Origin: Modestobacter sp. L9-4
GTDB taxonomy: Bacteria; Actinomycetota; Actinomycetes; Mycobacteriales; Geodermatophilaceae
NCBI RefSeq assembly: GCF_019112525.1
Contig: NZ_CP077800.1
Span: 3,534,001 to 3,598,000 of the forward strand
Reading direction: 5' to 3'
Length of the DNA: 64,000 nt
A program made the translations under genes and the position numbers. The first letter of the stretch is position 1. The number at the start of each line of letters is the position of its first letter. The notes beneath the pieces are model-generated. The model did no database searches, was not told where the DNA came from, and saw only the letters and a list, made by a program, of their open reading frames with translations. This document shows, piece by piece, positions 58,079-64,000 of the stretch.

Positions 58079-58108
58079 GTGAAGCGTCGTCGCCGACGTC
58101 TCTAGACT
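58079..58108 (+). promoter_or_regulatory. Possible tig promoter
   Basis: GTGAAG (58079-58084) and TAGACT (58103-58108) are spaced 18 bases and lie 64 bases before the tig start. The same TAGACTC precedes tRNA-Pro at 57981. Weak -35, so tentative. Confidence 0.35.
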
Positions 58109-58171
58109 CGGTGGCGACCTGACGCCGCCGGCGTCAGGTCCCCGTCTGTCCCCCAAGAGGAGCGCTGCCCT

Positions 58172-59740
58172 GTGAAGAGCACCATCGAGAACCTGGGCCC
58201 GACCCGGGTCCGGCTCGCGATCGAGGTGCCGTGGAGCGACCTGGACCACGCTTTCGGTGAGGTCTACAAGGAGCTCGGCCGCCAGGTGCGCGTCCCCGGC
58301 TTCCGCCCCGGCAAGGTCCCGACCCGCGTGCTCGACCAGCGGATCGGGCGTCCCGTCGTCCTGGAGCAGGTCGTCCAGCACGCCGTCCCGGAGGTCTACT
58401 CCGAGGCCGTCCGCGAGAAGCAGGTCCGCGTCATCAGCCAGCCCGAGGTGTCGGTCACGCGCCTCGAGGACGGCGAGGTCCTGGAGTTCACCGCCGAGGT
58501 CGACGTCGCCCCCACGGTCGAGCTGCCCCCGCTGGACGCCCTGGCGGTGACCGTCGACGACGTCGCGGTCAGCGACGAGGAGATCGACCAGCAGGTCGAC
58601 GTCATGCGCGAGCGCTTCGCCACCCTCACCGGTGTCGAGCGGGCTGCCGAGGACGGCGACTACGTCTCCATCGACCTGGAGGCCACGCTGAACGGCGAGG
58701 TCCTCGAGGACGGCAGCACCACCGGCATGTCCTACGAGGTCGGCTCCGGCAACCTGATGAACGGCCTGGACGAGGCCGTCCGCGGTCTGTCCACCGACGA
58801 GAGCGCCACGTTCTCCACCGCCCTGCTGGCCGGCGACCAGGCCGGTGAGGTCGCCGACGTGACCGTCACCGTCCGCTCGGTCAAGGCCAAGGAGCTGCCC
58901 GAGCTCGACGACGAGTTCGCCTCGATCGCCAGCGAGTTCGACACCCTCGAGGAGCTGCGGGCCGACGTCCGCACCCGGCTGTCCCGCACCAAGGTGCTGC
59001 AGCAGGGGGCCCAGGCCCGCGACAAGCTGGTCGAGCACCTGCTCGAGGTCACCGAGGTCCCGGTGCCGGAGAACATGGTCGAGCAGGAGCTCACCTGGCG
59101 CAGCCAGGCCATGGAGCGCGAGCTCCAGCAGGCCGGCATGGACTGGGACGCCTACTTCTCCATGGCCGGGATCGAGAGCCGCGAGGCCTACGACGCCGAC
59201 CTGCGCGAGAACGTCGAGAAGGCGGTCAAGACCCAGTTCATCCTCGACTCGGTCGCCGACGCCCGCGAGGTCACCGTCGACAACGAGGACCTCTCGGCCC
59301 AGATCATGGCCGCCGCGCAGCGCAACCGGGTCAGCCCGGAGCAGTACGCGCAGCAGCTGCAGCAGGGCAACAACATCGCCGACTTCGTCGCCGACGTGCG
59401 CCGCACCAAGGCGCTGGCCCAGATGCTGGAGCAGACCACGATCACCGACGAGTCGGGCAACGTCGTCGACCTGGAGGCCCTGCGCCCGCAGACCGTCTCC
59501 GCCGACGACCACGCCGGTCACGACCACTCCGGTCACGACCACGACCACGCGGGTCACGACCACGACCACGACCACGCCGGTCACGACCACGGCGAGGACG
59601 ACGCGGAGGACGTCGCAACCGAGGACGCGGTCACCGACGCGCCGAAGCCCGACGTCGCCAGCGACGCCCCGGCCGCGGCGGTCGTGACCGACTCCGAGGC
59701 CGCCGTCGACGACGCCGAGGGCAGCACCGACAAGGCCTGA
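58172..59740 (+). CDS. tig: Trigger factor
   Basis: A 522-residue ribosome-associated chaperone and prolyl isomerase. N-terminal ribosome-binding domain with the signature in VPGFRPGKVPTRVL, FKBP-type PPIase domain (about 160-245), and C-terminal chaperone domain to about residue 430. The tail is longer than usual and holds a His/Asp tract (residues 447-473, 12 His in 27) then an acidic end. GTG 58172 has AGAGGAG about nine bases upstream. Position before clpP1-clpP2 matches other actinobacteria. Confidence 0.95.
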   Translation: MKSTIENLGPTRVRLAIEVPWSDLDHAFGEVYKELGRQVRVPGFRPGKVPTRVLDQRIGRPVVLEQVVQHAVPEVYSEAVREKQVRVISQPEVSVTRLEDGEVLEFTAEVDVAPTVELPPLDALAVTVDDVAVSDEEIDQQVDVMRERFATLTGVERAAEDGDYVSIDLEATLNGEVLEDGSTTGMSYEVGSGNLMNGLDEAVRGLSTDESATFSTALLAGDQAGEVADVTVTVRSVKAKELPELDDEFASIASEFDTLEELRADVRTRLSRTKVLQQGAQARDKLVEHLLEVTEVPVPENMVEQELTWRSQAMERELQQAGMDWDAYFSMAGIESREAYDADLRENVEKAVKTQFILDSVADAREVTVDNEDLSAQIMAAAQRNRVSPEQYAQQLQQGNNIADFVADVRRTKALAQMLEQTTITDESGNVVDLEALRPQTVSADDHAGHDHSGHDHDHAGHDHDHDHAGHDHGEDDAEDVATEDAVTDAPKPDVASDAPAAAVVTDSEAAVDDAEGSTDKA

Positions 59741-59750
59741 CCTCCCACCA

Positions 59751-59796
59751 CGACAGCGCCGCCCGCACCCCGCCCGGGGTCCGGGCGGCGCTGTCG
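59751..59796 (+). terminator. Terminator of tig
   Basis: A perfect 15-bp stem (CGACAGCGCCGCCCG with its complement), inner loop of 16 that can pair further (ACCCCG with CGGGGT), 10 bases after the stop. Confidence 0.8.
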
Positions 59797-59832
59797 TTCC
59801 CGGGAGTCCCGGGTCGCTGCCCGGCCCCGCTG

Positions 59833-59843
59833 CGCCCAGGGCG
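59833..59843 (+). promoter_or_regulatory. ClgR-type box upstream of clpP1
   Basis: CGCCCAGGGCG fits the actinobacterial ClgR consensus CGC-N5-GCG, including the inner A and purine, and is followed by AA. It lies about 200 bases before clpP1 and 43 bases before a TAGGGT -10-like hexamer (59886-59891). ClgR activates clp genes in Streptomyces, Corynebacterium and Mycobacterium. Confidence 0.5.
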
Positions 59844-60038
59844 AACACCGGCCCGCACCGGGAGGAACCCGTCGGGGGTGCGCGTTAGGGTCGTCGTGAC
59901 ATCGAGGCGGTCAACGAGGCCGCACGGACGACGACCGCCCAGCGCGGCCGTCCGCGGCCTCGGCGCCCGCCTCTCGACCACCGGCAACCCGTTCCACGAG
60001 ACCGACTGCACCGCAGTCCTACGGAGGTCACCGCACCC

Positions 60039-60689
60039 GTGAGCAACCCAGCCCTGATCACCCCCGGCACGCCGATGCTGCGTGGCGGTGGGTCGATGAT
60101 GAACCTCAACGACTCGGTCTACGAGCGCCTGCTGCGCGAGCGGATCATCTTCCTGGGCAGCCAGGTCGACGACGTGATCGCCAACCAGCTCGCCGCGCAG
60201 ATGCTGCTGCTGTCCGCCGAGGACCCGACGCGCGACATCCACCTCTACATCAACTCGCCCGGTGGCTCGGTGACCGCCGGCATGGCGATCTTCGACACGA
60301 TGCAGTTCATCGACTGCGACGTGGCCACCTACGCGATGGGCCTGGCCGCCTCGATGGGCCAGTTCCTGCTCACCGCGGGCACCAAGGGCAAGCGCTACTC
60401 GCTGCCGCACACGCGGATCCTCATGCACCAGCCCTCGGCCGGCGTCGGCGGCACCGCCTCCGACATCGCCATCCAGGCGGAGCTCTTCCGCAGCACCAAG
60501 CGGCAGCTCAACGAGCTGCAGTCTCAGTTCACCGGGCAGACGGTCGAGCAGATCGAGAAGGACTCCGACCGCGACCGCTGGTTCACCGCGCAGGAGGCCC
60601 TCGAGTACGGCTTCGTCGACCACGTGGTGACGCGTGCGGAGACCATGACCTCGACCGACAACCCGGTCACCGACGGACCGGAGAAGTGA
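60039..60689 (+). CDS. clpP1: ATP-dependent Clp protease proteolytic subunit 1
   Basis: A 216-residue ClpP. Catalytic Ser in [14 protein letters not shown], His in [10 protein letters not shown], Asp in [17 protein letters not shown] is the oxyanion region. Actinobacteria pair ClpP1 with ClpP2 in a mixed 14-mer. GTG 60039 follows CGGAGG by 11 bases, a little long; a start at ATG 60075 cannot be excluded. Stop overlaps a GTG six bases before the preferred clpP2 ATG. Confidence 0.95.
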   Translation: MSNPALITPGTPMLRGGGSMMNLNDSVYERLLRERIIFLGSQVDDVIANQLAAQMLLLSAEDPTRDIHLYINSPGGSVTAGMAIFDTMQFIDCDVATYAMGLAASMGQFLLTAGTKGKRYSLPHTRILMHQPSAGVGGTASDIAIQAELFRSTKRQLNELQSQFTGQTVEQIEKDSDRDRWFTAQEALEYGFVDHVVTRAETMTSTDNPVTDGPEK

Positions 60690-60691
60690 CC

Positions 60692-61330
60692 ATGAGCGAC
60701 TTCCAGATGCCGGAGAGCCGGTACATCCTCCCCTCCTTCGTCGAGCGCACCAGCTACGGCATGAAGGAGTCCAACCCCTACAACAAGCTCTTCGAGGAGC
60801 GCATCATCTTCCTCGGGGTGCAGGTGGACGACGCCTCGGCCAACGACGTGATGGCCCAGCTCATCACGCTGGAGTCCAACGACCCCGACCGCGACATCAC
60901 CATGTACATCAACTCACCCGGTGGCTCGTTCACCGCGCTGACGGCGATCTACGACACGATGATGTTCGTCCGCCCCGACATCCAGACCGTGTGCATGGGC
61001 CAGGCCGCCTCGGCTGCCGCCGTCCTGCTCGCGGCCGGCACCAAGGGCAAGCGCCTGGCGCTGCCGCACTCCCGGGTCCTCATCCACCAGCCCTCCGGCG
61101 AGGCCGGCGGTCAGGTGACCGACCTGGAGATCCACGCGAACGAGATCGAGCGCGTGCGCGTGCAGATGGAGCAGATCCTGGCCCGGCACACCGGCCAGAC
61201 CCAGGAGCAGGTCCGCAAGGACATCGACCGCGACAAGATCCTCACGGCCGAGCAGGCCATGGAGTACGGGATCGTCGACCAGGTCATCCCGAGCCGCAAG
61301 CTCAACGCACTGCCCCCCATCCCGGCCTGA
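60692..61330 (+). CDS. clpP2: ATP-dependent Clp protease proteolytic subunit 2
   Basis: A 212-residue ClpP paralogue. Catalytic Ser in [14 protein letters not shown], His in [10 protein letters not shown], Asp in [18 protein letters not shown] oxyanion region. ATG 60692 is chosen because GGAG lies eight bases upstream; GTG 60686 overlaps the clpP1 stop (GTGA). The two genes are one operon. The unit ends in two hairpins. Confidence 0.95.
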   Translation: MSDFQMPESRYILPSFVERTSYGMKESNPYNKLFEERIIFLGVQVDDASANDVMAQLITLESNDPDRDITMYINSPGGSFTALTAIYDTMMFVRPDIQTVCMGQAASAAAVLLAAGTKGKRLALPHSRVLIHQPSGEAGGQVTDLEIHANEIERVRVQMEQILARHTGQTQEQVRKDIDRDKILTAEQAMEYGIVDQVIPSRKLNALPPIPA

Positions 61331-61331
61331 T

Positions 61332-61390
61332 CGAGGACCCCCTCGCCCCCCACCCCTCGCACCTCGGGGCGGGACCCTGCGAGGGGCTGC
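61332..61390 (+). terminator. Stop-proximal structured repeat, copy after clpP2
   Basis: Directly after the stop: GACCCCCTCGCCCCCC on the left and GGGACCCTGCGAGGGG on the right. Stem CCCCTCGC/GCGAGGGG. Same family as at 20841, 39865 and 47056. Confidence 0.7.
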
Positions 61391-61396
61391 AGCACA

Positions 61397-61429
61397 GGGC
61401 CGGGAGTGCGCTCGTCGCACTCCCGGCCC
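61397..61429 (+). terminator. Second terminator after clpP2
   Basis: A perfect 14-bp stem (GGGCCGGGAGTGCG with CGCACTCCCGGCCC, loop of 5). From 61430 to 61676 lies the clpX leader; no clear promoter hexamers or ClgR box were recognised there. Confidence 0.85.
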
Positions 61430-61676
61430 GCACCTCCCTCCGCAACTCGACCGGGTCACGGGAGGGGTGCGAGGCGGGTGTTACGGGCCGGACGAACCGG
61501 GTGAGTTCCTGCCCGGGAAGGTCGTGCCCGCCGGGTAGGTTCGACGGACACCCGGCTCCCCGGTCAGCACCGCAGGGACGACGGACGCCGGCTCGCTGAG
61601 GCGTCGACGGGCACGACACGCAGGTACCCAACGGGACGGCGGCCTCGCCGTCCCACTCGAGGTGGAGGTCAGCCAG

Positions 61677-62951
<1,275 letters not shown>

Positions 62952-62966
62952 TCCGTCGCTCTCCCG

Positions 62967-63000
62967 AACGGCCCGCCCCCCTGCTGGGGGGCGGGCCGTT
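62967..63000 (+). terminator. Strong terminator of clpX
   Basis: A perfect 15-bp stem (AACGGCCCGCCCCCC with its complement, loop TGCT), 16 bases after the stop. The gap to 63240 holds nothing else recognised. Confidence 0.9.
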
Positions 63001-63240
63001 CTGCGTCCCCGCGACCGCGCTCATCGCGGGACGGGGCCTGCACCTCCGTGAGCTGGGGGCGACACGGTCGCGGGCCGGGGTGGACGCGAGTCGCCCGGGT
63101 CCCCGCCCGGTCCTGGGCCGGGCGAGGTCCCGCGGGACGGTGGTCGGCGCGGCGAGCGCGACACGCCGGGGTGGGGAAGAGGGGCGGGGCTGTGCGTGCT
63201 CTGTGCGGGTACGCCCACCGAGCCAGGGAGACACCCCGCG

Positions 63241-63951
63241 ATGCCGACGCTGCTGCAGCACCCGGACACCTCCGCCGCCCAGGTGGTCGCCCGCCGCCCA
63301 CGCCGGCTCCGCCGCCGGCTGGTCGCCGCCGGGATCGGTGTGGCGGTCGTCGTCCCGCTGGCCGGGGTCGCCTACGACCGGATCAGCGACTGGGTGACCC
63401 CGTTCGACCAGCAGGTGGTCGACCGCAGCACCCCGCCGTTGCTGCTGGCGCTGGACGACCTGCAGGAGTACCACGCAGCGACCGGCAGCTTCCAGGTCGT
63501 CATCGACCAGGAGCGCGACACCCGCTACGTGCCCTCGGCGATCAGCGGCGAGCGCACCAGCCTGCTCGCCACCGGCAGCGTCGACGCCTACGTCGACTTC
63601 ACCGGCCTGGACACCGGGCTGGTGCAGCTGTCCGCCGACGGAACCTCGGCCAGCCTGACCCTGCCGGCCCCGCGCCTGGACACCCCGCAGGTGGACGTGG
63701 CCAACAGCCGGGTCCTCGACCGCGACCGCGGCCTGCTCGACCGGGTCGGCGACGCGATCGCCGACGAGCCGGTCGACGACAGCGCGCTCTACGCCGCGGC
63801 GGGGGAGCGGATGGCAGCTGCCGCCGCCGAGAGCGACCTGCGCGCCCGGGCCGAGGAGAACACCCGCGACATGCTGACCGGGCTGGGCAGGTCCTTCGGC
63901 GTCCCGGACGTCACCGTGACCTTCGCGCCCGCGGCGGACGCCCAGAGCTGA
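63241..63951 (+). CDS. DUF4230 domain protein, membrane-anchored
   Basis: A 236-residue protein with a basic N-terminus (RRPRRLRRRL), one membrane segment (about 27-47) and an extracytoplasmic DUF4230 domain: LLLALDDLQEYHAATGSFQVVID and DVANSRVLDRDRGLLDRVGDA. Function of the family unknown. ATG 63241 lies after CAGGGAGACACCCCGCG. It is a single gene. Confidence 0.8.
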   Translation: MPTLLQHPDTSAAQVVARRPRRLRRRLVAAGIGVAVVVPLAGVAYDRISDWVTPFDQQVVDRSTPPLLLALDDLQEYHAATGSFQVVIDQERDTRYVPSAISGERTSLLATGSVDAYVDFTGLDTGLVQLSADGTSASLTLPAPRLDTPQVDVANSRVLDRDRGLLDRVGDAIADEPVDDSALYAAAGERMAAAAAESDLRARAEENTRDMLTGLGRSFGVPDVTVTFAPAADAQS

Positions 63952-64000
63952 GCCGTGCGGGGCCGGTCGACCGTGCCCGCGGCGGACGCCCGGAGCTGAG
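63927..64000 (+). repeat. 26-bp direct repeat at the end of the DUF4230 gene
   Basis: GCCCGCGGCGGACGCCC plus AGAGCTGAG at 63927-63952 recurs with one change at 63975-64000, 48 bases apart. Both copies read PAADAxS-stop in the same frame. Confidence 0.9.

Noticed and set aside
61590-61610. CGCTGAGGCG near clpX as a ClgR site
   Set aside because: The spacer is four bases rather than five, so it does not fit the consensus.

Overview
This window is a chromosome segment of a very high-GC actinobacterium. Codon third positions are almost all G or C, GTG starts are common, and two adjacent clpP genes precede clpX. The gene order tig, clpP1, clpP2, clpX, rpiB, a mycothiol-type DsbA protein, pepN, DUF5130, HNH nuclease, glbO, alpha-glucosidase, thioesterase, ettA and a second SSB follows, in mirrored orientation, the order I remember for Mycobacterium tuberculosis Rv2457c-Rv2478c. 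Style and gene content suggest a soil actinobacterium such as Geodermatophilaceae (inference, not proven). I see no phage, insertion sequence, CRISPR array or rRNA.

Layout. 1-12.4 kb: 3' end of NAD kinase, transglutaminase-like and SGNH hydrolases, a PAS-GGDEF-EAL protein, flavin and aldo/keto oxidoreductases, an HtrA-type protease flanked by two paralogous membrane proteins, a DsbA-like protein and an F420-type NADP oxidoreductase. 12.4-17 kb: an envelope cluster (UppP, COG4705 membrane protein, DedA, histidine kinase, response regulator). 17-23 kb: tRNA-Arg, cytosolic chemoreceptor-like protein, SSB, ettA (frameshifted), phosphatase, small Zn-ribbon protein, TPR protein, thioesterase, BioY. 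23.9-32 kb: roadblock protein with a 15-bp tandem repeat, orphan ABC ATPase, alpha-glucosidase, truncated haemoglobin (frameshifted), MFS exporter, prolyl oligopeptidase. 32-39 kb: HNH nuclease, a surface protein with its own sortase, a DHFR-like protein, kynureninase, amidase. 39-48 kb: CtaJ-like protein, DUF5130, PepN, DsbA-like protein, SDR, MBL hydrolase, DUF429, RpiB, DinB-like protein, Eis-like acetyltransferase. 48-58 kb: MMPL transporter, NarL-type two-component system, cell-wall lipoprotein, and an ECF sigma operon. 58-64 kb: tRNA-Gly, tRNA-Pro, tig, clpP1-clpP2 (with a ClgR-type box), clpX, DUF4230.

Main points. Two conserved genes (ettA, glbO) each carry one apparent single-base deletion in a C/G run, so either both are damaged or the assembly has indel errors. 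Four genes end in copies of one roughly 60-nt structured repeat that starts within a few bases of the stop codon, probably a dispersed terminator family. Other notable items are a surface protein/sortase pair with an unusual sorting signal, a CTG start backed by a strong ribosome binding site, a His-rich trigger-factor tail, and a tightly overlapping sigma-VOC-reductase-kinase operon.
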